DNA of 32,864 nucleotides, taken from the NCBI RefSeq assembly GCF_003097615.1, contig NZ_QCZG01000038.1:1-32864 (forward strand), in the 5' to 3' direction. Source of the stretch: Pueribacillus theae (GTDB lineage Bacteria; Bacillota; Bacilli; Bacillales; UBA6769). Position numbers and translations under genes: made by a program. This document shows positions 13,619 to 21,812 of this stretch, piece after piece (positions within the stretch are counted from its first letter, which is position 1; the number at the start of each line of letters is the position of its first letter). Under the pieces are notes generated by a model that had not been told where the DNA came from, did not search any database, and was given only the letters and a program-made list of their open reading frames with translations.

Positions 13619-16375
13619 CTATCTCAATGCAAACAATTCGCGAAGTTCTTCTGTCGGGAGTTCGGTAATCCAGTTTTCACTTTGAATGATGCCGTCGCTT
13701 AGTGACTGCTTGCGTTCAAGCATTTCGTCAATTTTTTCCTCAAGCGTGCCTGTCGTAATCAGTTTGTGGACGTGAACGAACCGCTTTTGTCCGATGCGGT
13801 GGGCGCGGTCTGTCGCCTGGTTCTCGACCGCGGGATTCCACCAGCGATCGTAATGGATGACATGGTTTGCTGTTGTTAAATTGAGTCCTGTTCCACCCGC
13901 TTTTAGCGAAAGGATCATGATTTTTTCTTCTCCGTTTTGGAAGCGTTCAATCATTTTATCGCGTGTTTCCTTCTGGATGCCGCCATGCAGGAATGACACA
14001 GGTTCTCCGAACGTGTCAGCCAATAATGTTGACAGCATATTCCCCATTGAAATGTATTGCGTGAAAATAAGGCAGCTTTCCTGTTGGTCGCGGATTGCCG
14101 AAACAAGATCAACCAGCTTTTCAGTTTTATGCGATCTTGAAAGGATATTTTCCGCTTTTTCCTCCTTTAAAAAGAGGGAAGGGTGGTTGCAAATTTGTTT
14201 CAGCTTCGTCAGCATCGATAGCACGGCGCCGCGGCGCTCGATTCCGCTCCGTTTTTCAATTTCCTTAAACGTATCCTCAATCGTCTGTTCGTACAGGGAA
14301 GCCTGCTCAGCGGTCAGCGGGCAATATTCTTTCTGCTCCTGCTTGTCAGGCAAGTTCAGTTCAATGTCCGGATCGCGTTTGGAACGCCTCATGAAAAACG
14401 GCCGGATAAGCTGCTGCACGTCTTTCATTTTCTGTTTGTCTTCTTCTCTTTCAACTGGGTTTACATAATGTTCGCGAAAATGGCTAAGGCTGCCGAAATA
14501 GCCGGGATTTAAGAAATCGAAAATTGACCACAATTCGGTTAAACGGTTTTCGATTGGTGTGCCGGTAAGCGCAATCCGGTGGTTTGCCTTTAATTTTTTT
14601 ACGGCCTTTGCTTGTTTCGTATAGGTGTTTTTAATGTTTTGTGCTTCATCAAGGCATACAGCGTGCCAGTGGACAGATGTAAGCACCTCTTCGTCGAGAT
14701 GCGCCAAGTTGTAGGAGGTGAGGACAACATCAACCCCATCTAAAAAAGCAGGAAACGTATCCACATTCGCCCTTTTTGCACCGTAATGAAGCTTTACATT
14801 CAAATCTGGCGCGAACCGTTCAACCTCTTTGTGCCAGTTTCCGAGTACGGACGTCGGGCAAATGATGAGCATAGGAAGTCTGGCACCTTGCTCTTTCGCT
14901 GACAAATAGTATGCGATCGTTTGCACTGTTTTCCCAAGCCCCATATCATCCGCAAGCAGGCCGCCAAGGCCGTAGCGCTCAAGAAATAGCAGCCATTCCA
15001 TGCCCTTCTTTTGATAAGGGCGAAGTTCGCCGTTTAATCCTTTTGGAACAGGCTGTTCTGGTAAATGCTTCGTTTCTGTAAGCTGTTTAATCATTTTTCT
15101 AAGATGGCGGTTAAGCTCAAGTGTGATGCCTTGGAGTACAGCATCTTCCTCCGCCTGTTCGCGATCTTCTTCCGGCAGCAGCTCCTTCGCAAGCACATCG
15201 GCAAATGTTAGCCCGCTTTCGTTCACTTTTTTCATAACTGCCTGCATTTGCTTTACAAAATTCGGGTCAAGCCTCACCCATTTTCCCCGGATGTTAATTA
15301 ATCTCCGATTATTATCAACAAGGGCACGAAATTCTTCCTCGGATAGCTCAAGGCCGCCTGTTGCAACTTTCCAATCAAAATCAATCAGCTGATCAAGCCC
15401 AACGAATGAGTTTTGAGATTGCCCGACAGATGATTTTACTTGAATTTTTAATTTCAGGCTGTTTTCTTGGAGGTCTTTCCACCATGACGGCAGCAGCACT
15501 TCCGTTCCGATTTCGGCAAGCGCCAAACTCGTCTCTGTTAAGAAAAGCCATGCTTCCGCTTCACTAAGCGTTGTCCTGATGCTATTATTGTCACCCTTGA
15601 GCCATGGCGCGGTTTGAAACCACGTATTGCTTTCCGTTTGAATCCGGCCAAGTGAGCCTTTCCAATTTTTCGGCAAGGCGCTTTCGTCGCCGTTCCAGAC
15701 AACAACTTGATCAGCATTTGCTTTTCCGCGAAGGAGAATTTCAAGCACCCAATCCTCTTCATCTTCTTCAGGTTCGGTTAAACGAAGCCCGACAGTAAAC
15801 GGTGAATCGTCTTTTCGCCAACCGATTCTTTCAAGCCAAAAGGTTTCATTAAACCCGAATATGCCCTTATTCTCAGATTTGATCAGCGGATACTGTTCAG
15901 TTAGTGCTGTCCAAGCCGTTTGCAACTCATTCTCTTTCTCAAACAGGTCATAGAGCGCAGCTGTCAGCCATTCGTTTTCAAGTTTGTTTTCCGAAAGCTT
16001 CCAGCCAAATTTGCCTTCTTTCCACTTTTCAAAATCCGGGAGAAAGGCCCCTTCCTCGATCGCTTGAAAAAGTTTCTTTGCAGCAGCACGATACAGGATC
16101 GCCTTGTTGCCGAGTGTAATGTCCAAAAGCGAAGACTGTGGAGCACGGGCAAAGAAATCAAGTGCTGTCCAAGGCGACAAGCGTACGCCTGTTTTTCCGT
16201 CGATAACGGTTTCTTCAAGAACCGAGCCGAAAAACGTCTCCTCATGCCAAGCGAAAGCGTGGTGTACCCAGGATTCAACCGGAATGGCGAAATGGTCTTT
16301 GGTTTCTGCCCATATGAAACATTGTCCGTCCTCCATAAAATCGGCCTGGAGTGTGATGGTTTTTTCTTTAATCAT
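13619..16375 (-). CDS. ywqA: SNF2-family DNA-dependent ATPase (YwqA-like)
   Basis: A 918-residue superfamily-2 translocase. The N-terminal ~330 residues lack recognised catalytic motifs. An SNF2-associated module lies at about 345-370 (LSEEEFRALVDNNRRLI NIRGKWVRL). The ATPase core has motif I DDMGLGKT (Lys482), motif II DEAQ (576-579), LTGTPIENRLTELWSIFDFL, and a helicase-C half with SLKAGGTGLNLTTANHVIHY, then DRWWNPAVENQATDRAHRIG. Such proteins remodel DNA-protein or RNA polymerase complexes rather than unwind DNA. The ATG at 16375 overlaps the end of the SWIM gene (ATGATTAA), with AAAGGAA upstream, so the two are co-translated. Role in Bacillus is poorly known; repair or recombination is often suggested. 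Confidence 0.92.
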   Translation of the reverse strand: MIKEKTITLQADFMEDGQCFIWAETKDHFAIPVESWVHHAFAWHEETFFGSVLEETVIDGKTGVRLSPWTALDFFARAPQSSLLDITLGNKAILYRAAAKKLFQAIEEGAFLPDFEKWKEGKFGWKLSENKLENEWLTAALYDLFEKENELQTAWTALTEQYPLIKSENKGIFGFNETFWLERIGWRKDDSPFTVGLRLTEPEEDEEDWVLEILLRGKANADQVVVWNGDESALPKNWKGSLGRIQTESNTWFQTAPWLKGDNNSIRTTLSEAEAWLFLTETSLALAEIGTEVLLPSWWKDLQENSLKLKIQVKSSVGQSQNSFVGLDQLIDFDWKVATGGLELSEEEFRALVDNNRRLINIRGKWVRLDPNFVKQMQAVMKKVNESGLTFADVLAKELLPEEDREQAEEDAVLQGITLELNRHLRKMIKQLTETKHLPEQPVPKGLNGELRPYQKKGMEWLLFLERYGLGGLLADDMGLGKTVQTIAYYLSAKEQGARLPMLIICPTSVLGNWHKEVERFAPDLNVKLHYGAKRANVDTFPAFLDGVDVVLTSYNLAHLDEEVLTSVHWHAVCLDEAQNIKNTYTKQAKAVKKLKANHRIALTGTPIENRLTELWSIFDFLNPGYFGSLSHFREHYVNPVEREEDKQKMKDVQQLIRPFFMRRSKRDPDIELNLPDKQEQKEYCPLTAEQASLYEQTIEDTFKEIEKRSGIERRGAVLSMLTKLKQICNHPSLFLKEEKAENILSRSHKTEKLVDLVSAIRDQQESCLIFTQYISMGNMLSTLLADTFGEPVSFLHGGIQKETRDKMIERFQNGEEKIMILSLKAGGTGLNLTTANHVIHYDRWWNPAVENQATDRAHRIGQKRFVHVHKLITTGTLEEKIDEMLERKQSLSDGIIQSENWITELPTEELRELFALR

Positions 16376-18032
16376 TGATGAGCATTCCTTTCTTCAGTTC
16401 CTCCTGAAACGCACGCAATCGTTTATGTTTTTTCGCAATCAGTGCAATGTACCGATCCCATAAATTCATTTTTTTTAGCTGGCGGTAATGGGTCCGCAGT
16501 TTTTTAAGCCTTTTCACTGCAAGCTTGTATGCTTGGCGATTCTTTTCAGAGATGGCTTGTTGGACTGCTTGATGATAGAGAGGAAGAAGGAACGTACGAT
16601 CCGCCAATTCTATTTTTCTTAGGTCTTTCTGGCTGTAAGCCTCCGGCTGAAAACCAACCAACAGCTGGAGCTCCGCCCAGTCTTTGTATTTTTCCATGTG
16701 AAGCAGGTAGTCGTTATATTCGTAAAAGCTGTACGGCAGCATTTCTTTCATCGCAGTTACATAAGCGCTATCCGACTGTACAAATTCACCATACACATTA
16801 TAATAGTGTAAAAGAAAATCAGTGTACTCCCGCTTCGCCCTGTATTGCCCTTCCTGCGTAAGAAAAGGTGTGAGCTTACTTTTTGTAAAATCGAGCCAAA
16901 CGATCATTCTTTCAGGCTGTTTCATAAAAAATGTGTATTCAATCATATAAAAAAACGTACTAATATACCCTTTCGGGAGCTTCTCGGCGCGTTTCATTGC
17001 AAGTTTGTCATCTTCTAATAAAAAGGCAAAATGGGTAAGTGCAATTTGAAAGGGAACAACAAGGCTTTCCTCTCCCGCTGTTTTTTCAATCCCCGCCAAT
17101 CGGTCTTTTACTTTCTTTTCGTGCTTTTTTATCCAGTTTTTCTCGTTAAGCAATGTCGCCCAAATGGTACGGTAGATGTATAAGCTCAGATCGAGGAATT
17201 CCTCATCGTTTTCTAAAAGGACATCGAAGCGTTCGATGCTTTCCTCAAGCAGCTGAAGGTGCCTCTTCGACAACGTGTATTTTTCAAGTTGCTCAGTGGC
17301 CGCCTCAATTTCTTTCCTTAGCTTTTCTAAAGGCATATAAACAAAATGGCCGCTCGTCCATTCCACATGATTGCTTTTTATGTAATTCAACATTTTCGCG
17401 ATGACAGTAACCGCCGCATGGATGGTATAGATCAATTTCAGCCTCACATCATTCGGGCTGTTTCGTATGAGGGAATCGTAATAAGTTGACGGCATTTTCT
17501 CCACGATATATCCATGCTTTGCATTTTCATTGTAAAAAGAAACCTCGCGTTGCTTCAAAATGAGAAAATTTTCATATTGATGATCAAAGAAAGCAAGCCA
17601 ATCGGAAAGCGAATCAGAAGGAACGTTAGGTGCGGGCAATGGATTTGGCGTTTGTCTAACTTGTTGCTTCTGTTGCTTTTTTTCTGTTTTTTCTTTTAAC
17701 TCATTCCACTTGTAAATAAATTCGCCGACAGTGGCAAAACTCGAATACACATATAAAAAGACGGCAATTTTATGGGCGCAAGGAATGGAGTCATCAGCCT
17801 CACACTCGCTCATAAGGAAAAAGTCGAAATCAAGTTCAACAGCGACCGGATGATCGTCAAAAACAGTTGCCTTGATTGTATTGTCCTTCACTTCTGTATT
17901 ATAGACATTGCCATTCCGATACAGGCTGAAGCCATGATCAAAACGTTCGGTATCAAATTTAGGATCAAGCATATGTAGCAATTCTTCCGCCATATGCATG
18001 ACTTGTTCTTTCGTTACTTCTTTTTGAAGCAT
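16368..18032 (-). CDS. ywqB: SWIM zinc-finger protein (YwqB-like), SNF2 partner
   Basis: About 554 residues. Near residues 75-90 the SWIM motif reads SECEADDSIPCAHKIAVFLY, giving Cys77, Cys85 and His87; the first Cys of the usual CxCx(n)CxH is replaced, so zinc binding may be altered. A lysine/glutamine-rich linker (KEKTEKKQQKQQ) follows and the rest is helical. SWIM proteins regularly pair with bacterial SNF2 ATPases and are thought to bind DNA or partner proteins. TTG/ATG choice: ATG at 18053 lies only about 5 nt after the predicted transcription start, whereas ATG 18032 has GAAGGTGG 8 nt upstream; 18032 is preferred. The gene overlaps the SNF2 start by 8 bp. Confidence 0.82.
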   Translation of the reverse strand: MLQKEVTKEQVMHMAEELLHMLDPKFDTERFDHGFSLYRNGNVYNTEVKDNTIKATVFDDHPVAVELDFDFFLMSECEADDSIPCAHKIAVFLYVYSSFATVGEFIYKWNELKEKTEKKQQKQQVRQTPNPLPAPNVPSDSLSDWLAFFDHQYENFLILKQREVSFYNENAKHGYIVEKMPSTYYDSLIRNSPNDVRLKLIYTIHAAVTVIAKMLNYIKSNHVEWTSGHFVYMPLEKLRKEIEAATEQLEKYTLSKRHLQLLEESIERFDVLLENDEEFLDLSLYIYRTIWATLLNEKNWIKKHEKKVKDRLAGIEKTAGEESLVVPFQIALTHFAFLLEDDKLAMKRAEKLPKGYISTFFYMIEYTFFMKQPERMIVWLDFTKSKLTPFLTQEGQYRAKREYTDFLLHYYNVYGEFVQSDSAYVTAMKEMLPYSFYEYNDYLLHMEKYKDWAELQLLVGFQPEAYSQKDLRKIELADRTFLLPLYHQAVQQAISEKNRQAYKLAVKRLKKLRTHYRQLKKMNLWDRYIALIAKKHKRLRAFQEELKKGMLIND

Positions 18033-18064
18033 TAGTAAAGCCACCTTCGTCATCGTTTGATACT

Positions 18065-18070
18065 ATTATA
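18065..18070 (-). promoter_or_regulatory. -10 element for the SWIM-SNF2 operon
   Basis: A consensus TATAAT on the minus strand puts transcription start near 18058. The -35 region 17 bp upstream (TATTAT) is weak. The position argues for translation from 18032 rather than 18053. Confidence 0.5.
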
Positions 18071-18109
18071 ATGGTTTTGATGGTAAAATAATAGGAACCA
18101 GTCCTTAAT

Positions 18110-18394
18110 AAGGTTGTTCAAAAAGGTTGCGAAAATCCGCGGCGCATCTCTTCGTTACGGGTTAAAAAACCTTACTCATGTACCAAAAAACGTACATTCC
18201 GTCGGTTTTTCATACTGAGACTGCGAGCAAGTAGAGAGAGCTATCGTGAGTTGTACTCTGTGGTATATCCCTGATCGCGCCTGCGCCTTAATAGCCTATG
18301 CTTCGAAGTAGGCTTTCTCGGTGCAAGGCGGCTAGAAGTTTTCTCAGCGTAGTTGCCTTGCTTGCGTCTGATTCAGCACCTTTTTGAACACGCG
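18110..18394. mobile_element. MITE-like element with 13-bp terminal inverted repeats
   Basis: TGTTCAAAAAGGT (18115-18127) and its exact complement ACCTTTTTGAACA (18378-18390) bracket about 276 bp with no gene. The hexamer CTTAAT stands just outside on both sides (18104-18109 and 18395-18400), a possible target duplication. Inside lies a hairpin, AGCCTA (18293-18298) with TAGGCT (18309-18314), around a CTTCGAAG palindrome, and several GC-rich dyads such as GCGCCTGCGCC. No transposase is encoded, so any movement would need a trans-acting enzyme. The element fills the gap between the SWIM operon and the M20 gene. Confidence 0.7.
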
Positions 18395-18428
18395 CTTAAT
18401 GGGAATACCATGGAAAGAGGGGGATTTT

Positions 18429-19595
18429 GTGGAAACATTGTATTCGCTGCTTGATCGCCACTACGAGGAAATGGTCGAGATTCGCAGATATCTCCATCAG
18501 CATCCTGAACTATCTTTCAAGGAAGTGGAAACGCCGAAATACATCGCAGCGTACCATAAGAAATTAGGCCACGCAGTAAAGACAAATGTCGGGGGAAGAG
18601 GCGTTGTCGCGAAGCTAAAAGGGGGAAAGCCGGGGAAAACGATTGCACTGAGAGCAGACTTTGACGCGCTTCCAATCCAGGAAGAGCGGGACGTCCCTTA
18701 CCGCTCCAAAGTCGACGGTGTGATGCATGCATGCGGGCATGACGCCCATACCGCACAGCTTCTCGTCCTTGCGAAAGTATTGAACGCAATGAAAGATGAA
18801 ATCGAAGGGACCATCGTGTTCATTCATCAGCACGCCGAAGAAGTTCCGCCAGGCGGGGCCATCGCGATGATCGAAGACGGGTGTTTAGACGGCGTTGACG
18901 CCATCTTTGGCACACATTTATGGTCGACAGACCCGTACGGGCTCGTTTCGTCGAAATCCGGCCCCATTATGGCGGCTGCCGATCGATTCGACATTACGAT
19001 TCAAGGGAAGGGCGGGCATGGAGCAAATCCACATGTAACGAAAGACGCTATCATTATCGCTTCCCAGCTCGTCATGAATTTGCAGCAAATCGTAAGCCGC
19101 CGCGTCAACCCGCTTGATCCAGCGGTCGTTACCGTTGCATCTTTCGAAGCTATCAACGGGTTTAACATCATAGCGGACAAAGCAAAACTCACTGGAACCG
19201 TACGGACATTTCATGAAAAAACGAGATCATTGATTGAAAAGGAAATTGGGAAAATCACCGAAGGGACGTGCATCGCTGCTGACGCCAGCTTTGAATACAA
19301 GTTTACAAGAGGTTATCCAACACTCGTAAACCATGAAAAAGAAGCGGCATTCATTTTGGAGACAGCGAAAAAAGTACCCGGTGTAACAGACGTCGAAATC
19401 GTTGAGCCTCACATGGGTGGCGAAGACTTCGCGTATTATGTCAAACACGTTCCCGGCGCATTTTTCTTTGTTGGCGCGGCAGATCCGGAATGGGATATTG
19501 CGTATCCGCATCACCATCCTAAGTTTTCAATTGATGAAAAAGCCATGCTTATCGCCGCAAAAACACTGGGCGCTGCTGTGCTCACGTATCAATAA
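18429..19595 (+). CDS. M20-family amidohydrolase (N-acyl-amino acid deacylase type)
   Basis: A 388-residue metallohydrolase of the M20D/HipO-like group that removes acyl groups from amino acids or short amides. Metal and catalytic motifs: HACGHDAHTAQL, IHQHAEEVPPGGA with catalytic Glu, the dimerisation segment GKGGHGANPH, and HMGGEDFAYYV plus the PHHHPKFSIDE tail. GTG at 18429 is chosen because AGAGGGGGA lies 5 nt upstream; the longer frame from 18384 starts inside the terminal repeat of the mobile element and has no ribosome site. B. subtilis YhaA, AmhX and AmaA are relatives; the substrate cannot be named. Any promoter must lie within or across the mobile element. Confidence 0.9.
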   Translation: METLYSLLDRHYEEMVEIRRYLHQHPELSFKEVETPKYIAAYHKKLGHAVKTNVGGRGVVAKLKGGKPGKTIALRADFDALPIQEERDVPYRSKVDGVMHACGHDAHTAQLLVLAKVLNAMKDEIEGTIVFIHQHAEEVPPGGAIAMIEDGCLDGVDAIFGTHLWSTDPYGLVSSKSGPIMAAADRFDITIQGKGGHGANPHVTKDAIIIASQLVMNLQQIVSRRVNPLDPAVVTVASFEAINGFNIIADKAKLTGTVRTFHEKTRSLIEKEIGKITEGTCIAADASFEYKFTRGYPTLVNHEKEAAFILETAKKVPGVTDVEIVEPHMGGEDFAYYVKHVPGAFFFVGAADPEWDIAYPHHHPKFSIDEKAMLIAAKTLGAAVLTYQ

Positions 19596-19610
19596 ACTGT
19601 ACGAATACAT

Positions 19611-19644
19611 AAAGAAACAGCCCTGATATCAAGGCTGTTTCTTT
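19611..19644 (+). terminator. Rho-independent terminator after the M20 gene
   Basis: AAAGAAACAGCC and GGCTGTTTCTTT form a perfect 12-bp stem with a 10-nt loop, 15 bp after the stop. Because both flanks are A/T rich, it may work in both directions. Confidence 0.9.
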
Positions 19645-19821
19645 GTGTGTGTGTGCATAAACTGGAGATTTCTATAAGATTGAAAAAGGTAAATTTTTGC
19701 TAAGCAAAAAGTTAGCCTCTAACAATTTCTCGCCGATTTCCCACTTCTTATTTCTAACTTCCAATTAAGAAAGGGCATTGCCAATTTCAACCAATTTCAC
19801 ATAACGCGTCAGCGCTTTTTC
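19645..19821. other. intergenic, small hairpins only
   Basis: No gene was found between the terminator and the YhfH-like gene. Short dyads are present, for example TTTTTGCT/AGCAAAAA near 19693-19710 and GTTAG/CTAAC near 19711-19723; their function is unknown. Confidence 0.4.
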
Positions 19822-19956
19822 TTATTCAACGGCATTGCGTAGGCAATGCTCGCACTCATTCATGTAAGACTCATGCATTTCTTCCATTTCCTTGCCACAT
19901 TCTGTACATCTTTTCTTTGGCATATTTCTAAAGAATTCTAATGGGCTTCTCGTCAT
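19822..19956 (-). CDS. yhfH: YhfH-family mini zinc-ribbon protein
   Basis: ATG 19956 to TAA 19822 encodes 44 residues: MTRSPLEFFRNMPKKRCTEC, then GKEMEEMHESYMNECEHCLR. Two CxxC pairs (Cys17/Cys20 and Cys35/Cys38) form a compact zinc knuckle, with the conserved N-terminal SPLEFFRN(M/L)PKK of the Bacillus YhfH family. A strong ribosome site GGAGGG is 7 nt upstream, and an extended -10 is at 19994-19999. The gene stands alone between the M20 gene and the cell-wall hydrolase and is transcribed towards the former. Function of the family is unknown to me. Confidence 0.85.
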   Translation of the reverse strand: MTRSPLEFFRNMPKKRCTECGKEMEEMHESYMNECEHCLRNAVE

Positions 19957-19993
19957 TGTAAATCCCTCCGTGTTTTTTTGTTATTCATAGTGT

Positions 19994-19999
19994 ATTATA
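19994..19999 (-). promoter_or_regulatory. extended -10 promoter of yhfH-like gene
   Basis: On the minus strand, TGTTATAAT gives TATAAT with a TG one base upstream, the extended -10 pattern, which would compensate for a poor -35. Its distance to the ribosome site (about 25 nt) is normal. Confidence 0.6.
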
Positions 20000-20046
20000 A
20001 CATCTTTCAAAAATCAACCATCTGTTATAAAACAAAGTAAAAATAG

Positions 20047-20142
20047 TATAATAGACCTATTTTGTTATGAAAATGATATCTTCGTAACACAAATGTAATG
20101 TATGAACCTATGAAACAATTACCTATTTATAGTAAAATAGGT
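20047..20142 (+). promoter_or_regulatory. cell-wall hydrolase promoter region with repeated ACCTATTT
   Basis: TATAAT at 20047-20052 is a good -10, although its -35 (GTTATA) is weak. ACCTATTT occurs at 20055-20062, where transcription would start, and again at 20121-20128, where it forms a perfect 8-bp dyad with AAATAGGT (20135-20142) around a 6-nt loop. Three copies of one octamer in under 100 bp suggest a regulator site or a leader hairpin. Confidence 0.45.
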
Positions 20143-20202
20143 AGAAACATGATGAAACTTCTGCTTTTTTAAACAAAATCTATAGGGAGGGGGAACTAAA
20201 AA

Positions 20203-21687
20203 TTGGCGAATAAGTGGACAAGCAAGCTTGTCATTTCTTCAGCTTTTGCGGCAGGAGCGATATTTGCGGCTCCGTCAATCGGGGAGGCGGCTCTGGGAGA
20301 TCGAACGTTAAAAGAAGGAACGAGCGATAATGATGTAAAAGAATTGCAAGACATACTGAAAAGCAAAGGTTATTTTACATATGAAACGTCGACAGGCTAT
20401 TTCGGATCAATTACGAAAGAGGCGCTCGTTCGCTTTCAAGCAGATGCCAATTTGCCTAGGACAGGAATTGCGGATAAAGCAACGCTTCAAGCGTTGATGG
20501 AAAGCAACGTAAAATCTTCAAAAGAAGCCCCTGAGGAAAACGGTTCTTCGAATAAACTTCTAAGAATCGGTTCAGTAGGGCCAGACGTTACCAATCTGCA
20601 AAACAAACTCCAAGCAGCTGGATACCATACGGCAGCCGTTGACGGTATCTATGGTTCACAAACAGCACAATCGGTTCGGAATTTCCAGAAAGCAAAAGGG
20701 CTAAAAGTAGACGGTATTGTTGGGCCGGAGACACTTTCAGCGCTTGAAGGTTCAAATGGTCCAACAGCGGCAACGCCTTTAGCATCGGAACAGCCATCAT
20801 CAACAAATTCAACAATCCTTCGAATCAATTCGAAAGGACAAGCTGTGACAAATCTTCAAAACGGCCTTAAGCAGCTAGGCTACCATGCGTCGGCAGTCGA
20901 TGGCATCTATGGCCCATTGACCGCTCAAGCTGTGAGGAGCTTCCAGCAAGCAAATGGCCTTGAAGTAGACGGCATTGCGGGGCCTGAAACACTTTCCGCC
21001 CTTAAAAATGGAAAGGCTGCTTCAAAACCTGCCAGCAAGCCCGAAGCTACTCCGTCAGAAGAAAGTTCTGCACCGTCCCCAAGTTCATCCGTCTTGAAAA
21101 AAGAATCGGCGGGACAAGCTGTGGCACAGCTCCAAAGCAATTTAAAGCGCCTCGGCTTTTTCTCCGCAAATGCAACCGGTTTTTACGGTGATATTACTGC
21201 CCAAGCCGTGACGAACTTCCAACGCGCTCACGGATTATCTGTGGACGGGGCCGCAGGGCCTGAAACATTAAACAAACTTAATAATGTATTAAACGGAAAA
21301 GATACGGAGGCAGTCAAAGGTTCTTCTTTTAATGTCATGAATCTCGTTGCTGATGCATCTGCCTATATTGGCGTTCCTTACGTATGGGGAGGAACGACAC
21401 CAAAAGGCTTCGACTGCAGTGGTTTTATCCAATACGTCTTTAAAAAGCAAAATGTGAACCTTCCGCGCACCGTTTCACAAATGTGGAACGCAGGAAAAGA
21501 CGTCAGCAAACCGCAGGTAGGCGACATTGTATTTTATGAAACGTATAATAAAGGGCCTTCCCATGCAGGCATATACATAGGAAACAATAAATTTATCCAG
21601 GCTGGCACATCAACAGGCGTGACAATCACTGACATGAACAACAGCTACTGGAAACCAAGGTACTTAGGCGTAAAGCGATTACACTAA
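20203..21687 (+). CDS. secreted peptidoglycan hydrolase: four PG-binding repeats plus NlpC/P60
   Basis: A 494-residue exported enzyme. Signal peptide residues 1-29 (cleavage near GEA-A). Four PG_binding_1 repeats at about 36-99, 119-182, 205-268 and 297-360; repeats 2 and 3 are nearly identical in the stretches DGIYG and VDGI(V/A)GPETLSAL. Ser/Pro/Ala-rich linkers separate them. The NlpC/P60 domain (377-494) has catalytic Cys405 in FDCSGF and His454 in SHAGIYIG; the third polar residue is Gln466 (KFIQAG) where many have His. The family cleaves D-Glu-DAP type bonds in wall peptides. TTG 20203 follows GGAGGGGG. It is monocistronic, between its own promoter and a strong terminator. Confidence 0.93.
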   Translation: MANKWTSKLVISSAFAAGAIFAAPSIGEAALGDRTLKEGTSDNDVKELQDILKSKGYFTYETSTGYFGSITKEALVRFQADANLPRTGIADKATLQALMESNVKSSKEAPEENGSSNKLLRIGSVGPDVTNLQNKLQAAGYHTAAVDGIYGSQTAQSVRNFQKAKGLKVDGIVGPETLSALEGSNGPTAATPLASEQPSSTNSTILRINSKGQAVTNLQNGLKQLGYHASAVDGIYGPLTAQAVRSFQQANGLEVDGIAGPETLSALKNGKAASKPASKPEATPSEESSAPSPSSSVLKKESAGQAVAQLQSNLKRLGFFSANATGFYGDITAQAVTNFQRAHGLSVDGAAGPETLNKLNNVLNGKDTEAVKGSSFNVMNLVADASAYIGVPYVWGGTTPKGFDCSGFIQYVFKKQNVNLPRTVSQMWNAGKDVSKPQVGDIVFYETYNKGPSHAGIYIGNNKFIQAGTSTGVTITDMNNSYWKPRYLGVKRLH

Positions 21688-21711
21688 AACCAGCGATTAA
21701 GCTGGTTTTTT
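21686..21711 (+). terminator. Rho-independent terminator
   Basis: AAAACCAGC and GCTGGTTTT with a 6-nt loop and six T. It touches the stop codon of the cell-wall hydrolase. Confidence 0.92.
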
Positions 21712-21727
21712 GCATGGTATGGTAGAA

Positions 21728-21777
21728 TTAATTAAACGTTTGATTAAGTTGAATTTCTTTTCGGATAGGCATATTAT
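21728..21777 (+). promoter_or_regulatory. glcD promoter and 19-bp element (copy 1)
   Basis: TTGAAT at 21749-21754, a 17-bp spacer and TATTAT at 21772-21777 form a good sigma-A promoter. Directly upstream, 21728-21746 reads TTAATTAAACGTTTGATTA, a dyad around a central CG. The same 19 bases occur upstream of the dinB-like gene. With +1 near 21784, the dyad is centred at about -46.5, typical of an activator or of a repressor touching the -35. Confidence 0.7.
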
Positions 21778-21812
21778 AAGCAAAATAAATACGTATGTAG
21801 GAGCTGTTTAAT

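Noticed and set aside
13857-14468. 203-codon open frame on the plus strand inside the SNF2 gene
   Set aside because: Antisense to conserved helicase motifs, serine/cysteine-rich low-quality sequence, no ribosome site; a shadow frame.
15920-16378. 152-codon plus-strand frame at the 5' end of the SNF2 gene
   Set aside because: Antisense to the SNF2 N-terminus, without a ribosome site or recognisable domain.
18110-18394. tRNA, structured ncRNA or CRISPR in the gene-free stretch
   Set aside because: No cloverleaf or regular direct repeats; perfect terminal inverted repeats fit a mobile element better. An ncRNA cannot be wholly excluded.
18384-18428. Longer N-terminus for the M20 amidohydrolase starting at TTG 18384 or ATG 18399
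   Set aside because: Lies in or next to the terminal repeat of the mobile element and lacks a ribosome site; GTG 18429 has AGAGGGGGA at proper spacing.
21728-21746. Catabolite-response (cre) site reading of the 19-bp element
   Set aside because: It has the central CG but lacks the outer TG...CA bases required by the cre consensus.
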